In this document: piece by piece, positions 1-12,358 of the stretch
Position numbering within the stretch: the first letter of the stretch is position 1
Layout: every line of letters begins with the position of its first letter
NCBI GenBank assembly: GCA_023846275.1
Contig: CM043868.1
Location: forward strand, 7,087,653-7,151,652
Direction: 5' to 3'
Source of the DNA: Vanilla planifolia
Lineage: Eukaryota > Streptophyta > Magnoliopsida > Asparagales > Orchidaceae
DNA length: 64,000 nt
Made by a program: the position numbers and the translations under genes
Notes under the pieces: model-generated
The model's database searches: none
What the model was told of the DNA's origin: nothing
Seen by the model: the letters and a program-made list of their open reading frames with translations, nothing else

Positions 1-1640
1 CTCAATTGAGTTACAACAACTAAAAGAAAAGAAATAGTACACATGAAAATATATAATATAGCAACCTATATCTTAAACCCTTAGACAGAATTGCTAAAAA
101 TGTTTAGAATAAAGTTACCAATGAAATTAGAAGCAAGATGAATTAGAAACACAGCTAAGATGTGGCATAGTTTGCACATAATAGCTCCAGCCAAGAATGT
201 GAAGGGAAAGTCCAATCTTTGTAAAGGTATTTGCAAGTAATCCATCACCCTTTTCTATTTTGAACACACTCCTATTTATATCATTTAATTTCTTGAGATT
301 ATTTATGGCACTTCTAACATCTAAAGTGAGATTTTCAAAGAGATTAAATTAGTCATTATGATCTCAATTTGTGTTCTTGCAAATATGACAAGTAAATTCA
401 TACTAGAGTGATCAATAAAGAGAACTAATCACCCTAACAAATGTCTAACATATTGACTTTTTACTTAAACTTTATCATATGAGTATAATAAAGAATATCA
501 TAATATGTAATTGAAACTTGTTATATGTTCTTAACTTCTATTCTCAATTTGTAAAAACTTTATATGAGATAACTATAAAGATCATACAAGTATGATATTA
601 TTATAATAGTTTGGTTACTTAATAGTCTTAAGATTATACATGTCTAATATAAGAATCATATTTGTATGATGAATTTTTGTTCCTAAGTGATTTATTCTCA
701 TGTTATTTTGTATTATATAGAATCATAATCATATAAAGTATTCAAGTTAATTTATTTTTCTATAAAATGATTATACTCATATGATGTGTTGCATCATATT
801 TGTATAATACTATTTTAATATATTTTTATTCTAAGTTATTTTAATTATTTTATGAGAAAAATAGATTATATTAATATGATATATTGATTCACACTATACA
901 ATGCATAAGTTATACTGAACACAAAATAAAGCTAGAATTCAAACATAGGTAATAACATGTATGACCAAGAAAAACTTGGTCAGCCTAGTTTAGACAAAAA
1001 GTTGTACCAATATGATATATTGTTTGTACTTGTACAACCTAATTATAGCTTATTCATGACTTAGTCTTTTAAAGGGAATTTATATTATACAAAATTATAA
1101 GGGATTCATATAAACATATAATACATGAGAAGACTTAGTACTTAGAACATAATCTAAAATCATACCAAACTAATACCACATACAACAGGACTTACACTTT
1201 TCATACTTGACCTAGCAAGTCATCATATCTGTATGTTGAGATCGTCGTACATATACTTAGTTTTGAATTTTACTTAGAATGTAAGGTAGAAACTATATTG
1301 TATAAGTACAATATTAGTCATTGTAGTGTGTCATCATAAGGCATTAAGGAACAATGCTTTGTTTTAACTTGATTTCTTCAACCTTAAGATAGTTTTTGAA
1401 TCCAAATATTTTATATTAAATGACATATATGTTTGAGTTTTAACCACGATTAGTTGAACCCAAGGAAGAATGACTTAGTTAGAATTTATTCTTAAAACAA
1501 CCTAAGTACCACTTTACATAAGAAAAAGGTTTAACAATTCTATTATTGATAATATAGTAAATAAGGAAGCTCCAAATGGTTTTGCTATGACATTTAAAGC
1601 TAGTTCACATTGCTCCAAGTTAGCAAGTTGAGCCAATGCT
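1..1640. other. AT-rich intergenic DNA, no gene
   Basis: No open frame of note on either strand. The stretch is strongly AT-rich and reuses a short near-palindromic phrase of the type TCATAnnnGTATGA, for example near 474, 583, 655, 792 and 1221. This looks like a very decayed satellite or LTR, but I could not fix a regular period. Confidence 0.5.
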
Positions 1641-1649
1641 TGAGTAAAA

Positions 1650-2900
1650 GTCACCAAGCTTCAATCCATTCCAAGATATATGTATGCCTTGCTCTATAAT
1701 CATCATTCACTTCCATTACTACAAGTTCTCATCAAGTCAAATAACAAATAGATAGTATACATTTTATTTTTTTCATCATCAAACTCATGGTATTAACACA
1801 AAAATAATTGTCTTTCACATTCATGCTAATAATTTTGGCCAAGTTCATCCCTAGTATTTTTTAATTCTTATAAATTCTTTGTATTATTTTCAATAAAATC
1901 TTTACAAAGGCCAAGGTATTCATCATGCTTCTTCTTGAAGCTCTTATATTTCTTTAAAAGAATTTATAAGCATTCATCAATTTAATCGAATCATTTTTTA
2001 ATTCATTATGATAGAGTTTTTTTACCACATCATCTTCAGTCTTGGATGAATCATGATGTGTCATAAGGCAAATCACTTCATCTTCATTTTCCATACTATT
2101 TGAGGATGATTCATGTTTGGTTATAAGACGTACATTTGTCTCCTCTTCACTCTTCTCACTATTTGAGGATGCTTAAAGATGGGTATGAGTTTCTCCATTT
2201 GGCAACCATGACCTTCATCTTCTTGTCCTTTCTAAACTTCTTCATTGAATTTCTTTACTCTAATTTTGGACAATTGGTTGGTAACATCCTAAATCATTAC
2301 ATTCATGGCAACATGCCTCTTTGACTTTCTTTCCTTTGCTCCTATAGCTCATCTTCTTATCATATTTTTTATAGTAAATTCTTAAATATTTTGTTTAGGC
2401 TTTTGTTAAGAAGTTATACCTCACTATTGTAGAAAAACTCATCTTCAAATTAGGATTTAGCAACCCTGAATGCTAGTTCTTTCATACATTTTTTTGCTTT
2501 GGCTACAATTCCTCTTCTCTTTATCATGCCACCTCATTCTCATTATTCAAAAGATCTCTAAGTAGCTCATCAAGTGTTATATGGTTCAAGTTCTTAGAGT
2601 CTTTAATGTATCCAAGGGATCAAACTCCTTGGACAACACCTATAGTATTTTCATCACCTATTGTACATTTCTATAAATAAAGAATTTTGTATAGATGCTT
2701 GCCTTTTGTAATATATATATATATATATAAGTGAAAATATAGTTTAAAAAACTTTTATCATATGTTCAAACTCTCATTATTATCCTAGAACCTCAAGAAT
2801 ATTTTTATAAGTCTTATATTCTAAGAACAAATAAAAATGTTTTGAAACTCTTTTATAATATTATTTCTTGTGTTTTATGTTTAATATCAGTTGTATTTTT
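1650..2900 (-). pseudogene. Decayed Ty1/copia gag relic
   Basis: Read on the minus strand, this resembles the C-terminal part of a SIRE/Maximus-type copia gag. A serine- and acid-rich stretch leads to ICLMT (about 2050-2075). Further upstream is a degraded zinc knuckle reading CCHECNDLGC (about 2290-2315), in which the histidine position is lost. The serine/acidic block appears twice in tandem (about 2020-2160). The same pieces in the same order occur in the copia element at 48.4-49.5 kb, which supports the call. There are many stops and frame changes, so no product is expected. Its LTRs and pol were not found, so the ends are approximate. Confidence 0.6.
2710..2729. repeat. (AT)10 microsatellite
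   Basis: A perfect AT dinucleotide run of ten units within AT-rich DNA. Confidence 0.95.
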
Positions 2901-5001
2901 ACTAAATACTATCAATTAATCATTTGGGTCAACATCAAATTCTTCAAATGATTTATTTAGTTAATTTTGATATGTATAAATTGAAAATACTTAAAAAATA
3001 TTATTATAATAAGAGATGGATTTTATTGTCATTAAATGAGTCAAATATGATGGTTTAATAGTATCAATAGTGTACAAATGGAAAAGAATCTTACAAATAC
3101 ATGAAATTTATTATTTTATAAATATTTACATAAATAATTTATTAAATAAAAAATAAATGTTGTTTTAAATCTAAAAATAACTAAACAATAATTTAGTGAG
3201 ATTATATGATCAAAATTAATAATCTAATAATTAAATTCAGATAAAACATTTTTGTAATAAATGAAAAATTTTTTAATCCATGTCAAAATTATTTTTTAAA
3301 TATTTAAAATAAATATTAATGCTTAACTTCAAAATAAGATTATACATAACAGTTGGTTGTGCCATATTTTTAATAAATATGATAATACAAATTCTTTTTC
3401 AACAATGTGCTCTAAAATATTATATTTTTATGTTTTAGTACTAATTATTAAATATTAAATTGAATAATTAAAATATATTTTAAAAAATAATATTAGAAGT
3501 TATGTATTTGACATTTTGTTATTAAGAAATACTTTGTTTTAAAAAACACTTTAATACTATTTATTAAACTTTTAGTTTAAAATATAAAATGAAAGAATAA
3601 CATTTGCATATAGTGAGGATAAATGGTTTTTTAAATTATTAAAAAAATATAATAAGAATATAATATTAGATGCAATATTTAAAATTTTAAATAGAAGTGA
3701 TTAAAATGTTTGACATAAATTAACATAAACATTTTGAATCTAAAAATATTTATTTTAAATCAATAATACTACAATTTTGTTGCCATCATCCAAATAATTT
3801 CCATTCTAGGAACTTTTATTTTTATATAATTTCAAAACTTTAAATTATGCACACATCCCATAAATCTTAAATATTATTTTTATGTAAAGAAAAATATTAT
3901 ACATGTAGTATCTAATTTTATTATACTTTAACTTTCTTGATTACTAACATACATACTATTTTTTCAGCAATAATAGTAGCTAATATAAGCCTTTTATCAT
4001 ATTTTTAAACAAAGCTTTGAAATCCAATATTTACTACTATAGTTTTGGGTCATTACATATATTAAAAAAATGTTATGTTTTTGTGAGATATGAATTTTTA
4101 TTTTTTTTTTTTTCTTAAGAGGTAGGTTTTATAATTATCAACACTAATATTTAACATTTTTTTACTAATCAGCTTTCTTTTTTCTTAGAAAAATTAAAGA
4201 AAAGAACTTTCATATGATGCATTCATTATTTTGTGCTTAAAATTTCTTGGAGAGAAGTTTAGAGGAGTAACTCACTGCCTTATGTTTAAAAGTGACTCCA
4301 AAAATTGCTTACACTGCTCTTTTGTTAATGTGATGTCGATTTCTTGAGACGGAAATATAGCTCTAATATACATACATATAAAATATTCATAACACTAAAT
4401 TAAAATTTAACAATGATAAACTTGGAAGCTACCCAAAAACTTATAAGACCATTTTACCATAAATCTCATGCCACTCACTTTTCTAATCTACCAATATTTT
4501 TCATAATCTTTTCATTACCATGCATCTTAAAATTCCTTTAATAATTGCTACCTTCATCAACTTGAAAAGTGATCATATTTTATAAATAGTATTTATAATT
4601 TTACGATGATATCTTTTTGTTTGTAATTATAAAAATAAGAGAAAATATGACTCTACTAAACTTTTGTCATATTCTAAGAAATTTTAGACATACAACAATA
4701 AAAACATTCGATAGAAATGGTCCATTTTGGTATTTTTTAAAAAATTGTATAAGGAAAAAAATAAACAACGATATCGATATTAATGGTTGTTAAGTTCTAA
4801 AAGATATAAACTCATTTCTCATATATTTGTAAAATTATGTTTAGGATATGTAAAATTAATAAATATTTGTTTTTTTAGTAAAAACTTATCGGAGTGAAAT
4901 AGAATGATATTTTAATAATTATTATAGTTATAAGGTAATATATATATACAAAAGTAATTTTGATTGTTAAAGATAATATCATAATAATAATTAAAAGGAT
5001 G

Positions 5002-5004
<3 letters not shown>
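2900..5004. other. AT-rich non-genic DNA
   Basis: Extremely AT-rich, with A and T homopolymers and stops in every frame. No gene or mobile-element protein motif is recognised. It forms the upstream flank of the Yippee-like gene. Confidence 0.6.

Positions 5005-5052
<48 letters not shown>
5005..5052. repeat. (AT)24 microsatellite
   Basis: A perfect AT run of about 24 units, roughly 320 bp upstream of the proposed leader-exon splice donor of the Yippee-like gene. It is likely to vary in length between individuals. Confidence 0.97.
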
Positions 5053-5055
<3 letters not shown>

Positions 5056-5375
5056 GTGATATTTTATAAATGACAAACAAATAATATTTAAAATTTAGAT
5101 AACCATATATCATTATTGTTTTATAATTAAAAGTGAAATGCTGTGTTAATTTTTAAGTTTTCATTTCATGATTGAGCGATAATTAGTTGTACATCGTTTC
5201 GAAGATCCGTTTGTTCTGAATTCCTGCCAACCCTTTCCCTGTCAATGCTGCCCCTTACTTTATTGATTTCGTTTGGATAATCGAAACGCTATTGCTTCCA
5301 TGCAACTGCGTTCTCTTCGGCAGAAAGAGACATTACGACGAGGAACTCGAAAGCCAAAACCTAGTCTGCTCTGAG

Positions 5376-5512
5376 GTATGATTGGTTCTTACAAGGTCGA
5401 CGTTGTTTGTGATTCGTATGATGGATTTTTGCAATTAGGTTTGCGTAACTGCTTTGTTCTGTTAAGTAGTAGGTCGAGATTATGATATGTTCCGTATTCC
5501 TAATTTAAACAG
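5376..5512 (+). other. Probable 5'-leader intron of the Yippee-like gene
   Basis: A good donor (GAG|GTATG at 5375/5376) and a T-rich tract ending AAACAG at 5512 would remove 137 bp. The mature leader would then run from about 5200-5375 straight into GGGAGGAAAG and the ATG at 5539. Base composition rises sharply in GC from about 5180, as expected of a transcribed leader. This rests on splice-signal inspection only. The transcription start is not determined, and I see no convincing TATA box at a defined spacing. Confidence 0.5.
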
Positions 5513-5538
5513 GGGAGGAAAGACGGTAGGAAGTGCTC

Positions 5539-6218
5539 ATGGGCGAACTCCTTGGTCCCCGGCTTTATAGCTGCTGTAATTGCCGAAACCATGTTTGTCT
5601 GCATGATGATGTCATTTCCAAAGCTTTTCAGGTGAATCAATTGCCTAGATGTCTTTTTTTGTTTTTATTTTTATTTTTTTTATTTCATCAATCCTTAGGT
5701 AAACTTCGTAGGTTCTTATTGCTTTGAAATAGATCCCAAGTTACCTGTCCTAAAAGGAAAATCTTCTACTCTCAAAGCTAAGTTAACATGCAGAGTTGAG
5801 GCAACCCCTAGTTCATTTTCTTTTCACTGCGAATGTGCTGTTGATTTTACAAGTTTAAACGTTTTTTAAGCAGTAAATGGACAACTCTTGATTTAATTAA
5901 TCTCTTGTTTGAGTTTTGCTCTTCTGTTGCTTGGTAGTTCCATTTTGGGTTTCATCTTAGTGAATTTAATTTCACTCACAACTACCTTAGGGAAGACATG
6001 GGCGTGCATTTCTCTTTTCTCATGCACTGAACATAGTTGTGGGTGCAAAGGAAGATCGGCAGCTCATGACAGGACTTCACACAGTTGCTGATATCTATTG
6101 TCGTGATTGCCATGAGGTTTTGGGTTGGAAGTATGAACGAGCATATGAGGAGACGCAGAAGTACAAGGAAGGTAAATTCATACTTGAGAAGTCAAAGATA
6201 GTAAAGGAGAACTGGTAG
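5539..6218 (+). CDS. Yippee-like zinc-binding protein (YPEL family), two coding exons
   Basis: Exon 1 is 5539-5631 and exon 2 is 5991-6218. They are joined in phase 0 across a 359-bp T-rich intron with donor CAG|GTGAAT and acceptor CCTTAG|GG. The product is 106 aa, within the usual range for plant Yippee proteins. The family-defining zinc ligands are present as two CxxC pairs: C12/C15 in YSCCNC and C68/C71 in YCRDC. Also visible are the conserved blocks [18 protein letters not shown] and [11 protein letters not shown], and the basic/acidic end IVKENW. It resembles the short plant subgroup starting MxExxGPRxYSCCNC. The ATG at 5539 starts the conserved N-terminus and has G at +4; the in-frame GTG at 5533 is not needed. 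Yippee proteins share a fold with Mis18 and cereblon. Animal members act in cell-cycle, senescence and E3-ligase complexes, but plant roles are poorly defined. No frameshift or lost key residue is seen, so it is probably functional. Confidence 0.93.
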
Positions 6219-7320
6219 CTACCATGGATCTGTTGGGAATTACTTAAACCAATTGATCAAATTCACAAAAACTTGTTAAATGGTTTACATTTTTCATCTT
6301 GTGCATATTTGGTGATTCAATCCAATCTACCTTTTTGTGTACATGTTTAATGCTCGTAGTTAGTTTATTGGACAACCTAATTCATATAAAAATATTCTCA
6401 AACATGTTAACAGTTGCATTGCAACCATGTTAACTATATGGTGTTGCTAAATCAAAAAACTTATCTTTCTATTCCATCTTATCATTATAATATATTGTAT
6501 GGGAAAATATTGTAGAGGCACTAATTATTTTATTTGTTTTTAATTTCTATATTTCTTAACCAACCTAGCTGGTGTCTTACCTCTGCATTTTGTTGTTATT
6601 TTTATGACCTAGATAATATCTCTCATTTTGTAGTTGAATTTATGGGAGAATTGTGAAGAATATCATTTCCAATGATAGATAGAACTATTTTTTATTGGTT
6701 AACCTTTCAATTTTTTCATGTTCTATATCATATAGATGATCAAGATAGATACCGCTCTTTGGCTACCAAAACGTATTTAATCTTGCTAGTTTATTCACTA
6801 TTCTTAATTGGTAATATATTGTTTCTTACTTTATTATTTGTAGGCATTGTGAACTATTTCCTATTTTAACTTTTATTCTGACTATAATGTCAAAACTTAG
6901 ATATGATAAAATTGTGTTATTTTATTGTGTACTTTTGGTATACTATCATGTAATCCTAACCTCTTGTTTTTGTGTTGTTTTAGCAAATTTTGTTGTGATG
7001 GTAGGTATTCATTTGAAAGATAAATTAAAAGTTTATACTAATTTTAAAATAAATATTCAAATTGGTGTTTTATTTTATATTATGCCAAGTTAAATCTTGT
7101 ACAAAGGGAAATTCATTGAATGGATAATATGTCATCTTTATAGTTCTAAACATCATGTGGTAGGTTGTGTTGATATTTCTAATTTGGCTTTTATGTGTAA
7201 CATTATTCTATTTTTGTTAAATTGTAGACAGAACCCACTTATTTGGTTATTGTTACAATAAGTTCCTTTTCCCATTGATTTCTTAAATAAGCTGATATGT
7301 CCTATGTTTTGTCTTAGTTG
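6219..7320. other. 3' flank of the Yippee-like gene, no further gene
   Basis: T-rich and AT-rich sequence without coding signal; the open frames here are short and hydrophobic by composition. It includes the 3' untranslated region of the Yippee-like gene, but I could not place a polyadenylation site with confidence. Confidence 0.5.
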
Positions 7321-9563
7321 CAAGCATAGGTCTTTACCATCATAGTTTTAAGACCAAAGACCAAATGCCCAACTTGCCCGTTTGCTGTTTGTTTCCAAAT
7401 CCCCTCTGTTGACTCTGCATCTTCTCCATTTGGCCAAAACCATAAAGTTCTTCCTGTGCCTCCTTTTCCAGTGATGTACGAGGCTGGTGGTCACAGGTAC
7501 TCTTGATAAGAGCATGGATGGAATGGAGAGGGCATACTTAGCATTTGTACTGCAATTTGTATACTGGTTCAGACATATCCCTTTATTCCACTTTGAAAGG
7601 CTGTTTGTTAGTTGACAAGTCATTGAAATTATCTTGCTTTTTGAATAGTATTTTTGTACTTTTAATGATGCGAACATCATGATCCATGCCAAACTGTGCT
7701 TATATTCATAAAGGGTTTGTTATCAGGGTAATCATATCGTTAATGCAGTGTTGATGTTCTTGTCGCATGGTGTGATTTGACATTGAAGATCTATGATCTA
7801 TGAATCAACTTATTGTTAGTTTGAGCATCTTTTGAATTGGATTTGCTGGTCCAAATTAAGTGTGAAAAGAAATGTATATGATTGTTACTATTATGAGTTT
7901 GTTAATGTATATTTGTAAAAAGTTGAATTTCAAAGATTACTCAGAATGTCTTGTGGTAAGCTTCAAGTTAAGAAAGTGAATCAGTGGGTTAGGAGAGTGA
8001 ATCTGATTATGAGTTATGACAACTATGAAGAGAGTTTGGAAGCTGGAGAATATTTTTGCAATTTTTAAGGACATTTCAGTAATACATAACGTCCAGGAGT
8101 AGTCTCATTCAGATTTAAATTATAAAGTAGACGAAATGGAGCATGTTGAGGAAACTCTCAACTTTGACAGGCCAAATTGGTCTCATGCAACTCCAACCAA
8201 TGAACCGAGAAGAGGAAGAAACCATCTAGATGCTTTTAAGGAAACAATGTGTTGGTCATTCACCTTATGATTACGGAGGTGTATGCAGGATCACATTTTC
8301 AATGCTATTAGAGACTGGCATGTAGTTCAAACGTGTGGGTAATCTATGAAAACTAGCAAATAAGTATTTAGTTTCTGAGTGTGTTGGCTTGAAAAAGAAA
8401 GAGGATAAGTGTAGATATACCATGCATGCATGCTATTCTTACAGAGCCTCTTATGTTATTGGTTGATCAAGTTTTAGCTGAGATGTTTCATTCTTGTTTG
8501 CAAAGGAAATGAAAATGGCAACTGCTGTATGCTACTCCACGTATGGTTCATCTGTTGTTTGCAAAGCTATTGAAAATGGTGTCAGTTATTGAGTTGCTTG
8601 TTGAAGGTTTATTGTTTGTGGCAAATATTATTGCAGTTATTCATGATTACCTCGGTCATGTTTTATGCTGCATATGGGTTAGTTGTTTACTCAAATCTAA
8701 ACATAAAAATGTGTTCTTCCTGGACATGAGGTTGGTATTATTTCCAGCAACTTTAGTTCACGGTTATTTGAGTGAGTTAGATCTTACATGATGAGCTTGT
8801 GGCAACCATTAGTTGGATCTAAACGGATTGGTGTTCTTCATGGAGCAGTTTGATGGTAAACTTGAAGGGCTTACAAATAGCTAAAGATGGTCATGGAGTT
8901 TAAGGCTTACAACTCAGACGAGCATCCGCAGTAGCTTAGCAGGCAACACACACAAAATCTGGGACAGTTGATCACTCCCCCTTTCGTTAGTATCAAATCT
9001 TAAGAACATTGTCATTACTTCAAAACCGGCCAGAAATATATAATGCAATTAAAATATTCTAGCTCACTTGTACAGACCCATAAGAATCATGAAACATGAT
9101 CACAACATTGCAAAGCATAAGCACTTGGATCTGTTTCTTCATGTAGTTCTGTTGTTGTAGTAATTGCTTCTTCATCTTCATCAAGCTTAATTTTGTTCAA
9201 TGCTCACCCCAGCACCGGCAGAATTTGGGAGGGGCATGAGTTCAGTTGCGGTGTCTTTGTTCATAGGGTTGGCAAGCAAACATTCAACACTCACCACCTT
9301 AACAATGCTAAAATAAGTGATTGGGGTTGCCAACAAACCTAACAGATCATTATGGCCTGTTGTTGAAGTGGAAACGTGCCTTCCACACTTAAGCATTGCA
9401 TTCAAACTTTTAATCAAACACCTTCAGCTGCTTCGACACATTAAAATAACTTGTTTTTGTTAATATGCGGCTTGAGGCTTATCCCGGAAAGTTCACTAAA
9501 CACTGTCATTTGAGGTTTCCAAAACAAATAGAGCTTATCATGAAATCAGATTCAAAACAGTTA

Positions 9564-9598
<35 letters not shown>

Positions 9599-9750
9599 AA
9601 AGTCAAGAAAAGAGAAGATGAAGGCAGCAGTGGAGTATGAACAAAGCACACGCACCAGAAAAGAAGACAAGCCTATGAAACCAGCACTGGAGAAGCCACA
9701 CTACAGCTGAGGCTGTTTCATGGGATAAATCTAGGGCCTATATGGTTGAG
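7321..9750. other. Unidentified region with coding-like scraps
   Basis: Base composition is less extreme than in the surroundings and several short plus-strand stretches have balanced codon use. About 7350-7514 reads through SVDSASSPFGQNHK and VMYEAGGHRYS before a stop. About 8130-8270 reads through NFDRPNWSHATPTNEPRRGR before a stop. On the minus strand, about 9118-9212 gives an acidic piece starting NKIKLDEDEEA. I recognise no family and find no convincing splice sites linking them. They may be fragments of a dead gene, untranslated exons of a non-coding transcript, or chance. No CDS is called. Confidence 0.3.
9567..9596 (+). repeat. Poly(A)30 tract
   Basis: An uninterrupted run of 30 A residues followed by an A/G-rich stretch. 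It could be the tail of a retroposed sequence (SINE or processed transcript) or a simple-sequence expansion. I found no flanking target duplication. Confidence 0.9.
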
Positions 9751-12350
9751 TTGGGTTGGTGATGTTAACTTAAGTCCACTAATTCAATCAAATGCCACTT
9801 TTACTACCCCAATGCACAAAGCAGCCCTACCTGTCTAACCCCACTAAGCCCCTCTCTAACCCGTTGCTAGATTATGCCTTTTTCTTTGCAGATCTTGCAA
9901 AAACCAAATCTCATTCGTCATCTTCTCTGGTGATTGTGCAACTTCTAGGCATCCTTGTTGGGGGTGCTATGTAGGAACGAACTTTTTTATTTGTGCAGAG
10001 CATGCTTTATTCTAACATTTTGTGTTCCTGTTTTTGGGCCTATGCTCACTTTTGTCACTTAACTCTTTTTGTTTTGGTTTTGACTCCCTCAGTATACCAT
10101 TTTCTCTAGTGGATTGTGTTATATTGCATCATCTTCTACTTAGATTTTCTTGAAACTCGTTTTGCTTGGAATTTTTTTTTTTTTTTCTACTGCTTTTAGA
10201 TCTAAATGCAACCACATTTTAAGTTATTTGGCTAATGGAAAGCTATGTTGGATGGCAATCAATCCCTAATTGTGAATTCAATAATAACAGTTAACGTCCA
10301 TTGGTGGTTTCATGTGTAGACCTATCTCAAAGAAACCTTTTTGTTCTCATTTTGTTGCATATGTTTCATAGCCAAAGTTTAAGCTTCATGGAGGTAAGGT
10401 TGGACAGCTAGATGTCCAATTAATTTTGCTTTATTGATCATGTTCGAGTGGAATTCTTTTTTTTTTCCATGCTTTGATATCCACTGTTTTTTGTTTTGAT
10501 TTCTAGTTTTTTCATTATATTGTTGTGCTGGTTTTGCTCTTTTCCCTTTTTTGCATGTGGCATCAGATTGTTACTTCGCTAGAACTATTTTATTATACTG
10601 TCAGTCAACTGTTGGGGGCATCTGTTTATATTTTTATGTGCTTATGGAGTTGCAATCGCCTACTAGTGCACTATTGACATGCTCTTAGATTTATATAGAA
10701 TTTGAAGGTTACCTGGTGTTCACTTTCTTCTTGCAATGTTGTATACCTGTTTGGCTTGTGCTAGTTGTACATGTTTAATGATTTGAGTAGTGGTGTCTTG
10801 CTCAGGGACTTGCAATTAGTGCTGGTTTGCATCCGCTTTCTTTGTTCTCATGGTCAGTTTGAATTATTTTCTATAGAAGAGTTTGGGCAAATTTTGATGA
10901 TTGTAATAATTTGTTTTGTTTTCATCGTAGACAGGTATTAAATGTTTGATATTTAGTTAGATTTGTATGGTTCTTGAATTAACATTCATTTCCAAACAAA
11001 AGCATGAACTTTTTTTTAGCACTCTCTAATCGTCTTGAACTTTGGACACCACTCTATGGCCATTCAAAGTCATGTCACCAATTGTTGTGTTGCTACTCTT
11101 GTTGTTGCCAAAAGGCATCCCATGTACATACTCCTTAGCCTTTAAATAACATTTCAGGAGAAACTTGGGTTAGATGTCAAAAATAAATTTAGGTTAACCA
11201 ACACAAACATAGTTTAAAATCCAAACGCAAAGATAGGTTAATCCACACTAAGATATGCAATCAAATGCAACCTTCCTCTTAACAAACTTATTGGATTATA
11301 TTGTACCCAAATCACTTCACGTTACTCCAAATGATTTAACACCACCCTGATCAAAATTTGATTATAAAGTTAGTACAAAGACAATCATAGAAGTAGCAAG
11401 TATAGAACTAGTATGGATCATACATGAACAATAGTTGGAGTCAGCAGGTAGCACTCCTAGTTTCCCTCATCTAAGATCTCCAAGTTGGCTTTTACAAAGA
11501 GCTTGAATCACTTTCTCCCTTCAACCCTTTGAGCAACATGTAGAAAAAGAAAATAAAGTCCTCATTGATTGACTTATTGTCTCCAACTTGTGGGAACTGT
11601 ATGATCACCATAAGGATGCTATTAGCAGTTTGGGGTCATAGATTGATGATAGATCGTATTAAATAAGTTGTCTGCTCCCTTATTAGAGAAGGGCAATCAC
11701 TCATTCTTAAAACCATTCTTGAGAACCAAAAATTCAGGATAATTTAAAAATATTAATCTATTTGTAAGGGCGCCTACACATGTAAGCTTTTTGCTTATGA
11801 AACAAGAACTATCTTTGGAAGGTCTTGTTAGCATAGGGATCTATTTGAAACATAGACAAAGGTAAAAGACTATCTTATTTTGGAGAGCTAAGGGATTTAC
11901 TTATAATAATACAAATGAGAGGATTTATTTGTCATAAGTGAACATGGAGGTGCAATTCTGTGACAATGTGATTAAAAAGTGCAAGAGTTTGTGTAAGAGA
12001 GCATGAGAGAAGAAAACATAAAGAGAAGAGAGACATATTATATATTGATTTTTACATGGAATCTCCAAGGTTGGAAAAATGACCATCTCATTAGTAGCAT
12101 GCAAACCATCTATTAGGTCCCATCATTCTTACAAAATTCTTTTTCCTGTTAAAATGCTTCATGAGAAAATAGAGTGAAGGGAGAAAGAAGAGAAGTAAAA
12201 AAAAAAGAGAGAATCAGCACCGTTATAATTGAGAGCCTTAATAAGAGATAAGGTATAAAATACGGATCTTCTTCCCTTTTCCCATGTCCTTTTTTTATAT
12301 GTAAAGAGAAAGGTGTGATGGTACCAAAGATCAGTGACAAAGAATATCAA
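9750..12350. other. Non-coding DNA, nothing recognised
   Basis: A T-rich stretch (9990-11000) typical of plant introns or intergenic DNA, then mixed sequence. No protein motif, RNA gene or element terminus was recognised. Confidence 0.45.
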
Positions 12351-12358
12351 CTCTAGTT

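Noticed and set aside
7348-7692. 114-codon minus-strand open frame
   Set aside because: No recognisable domain and unusual composition; the opposite strand reads more like coding sequence but is also unidentified.
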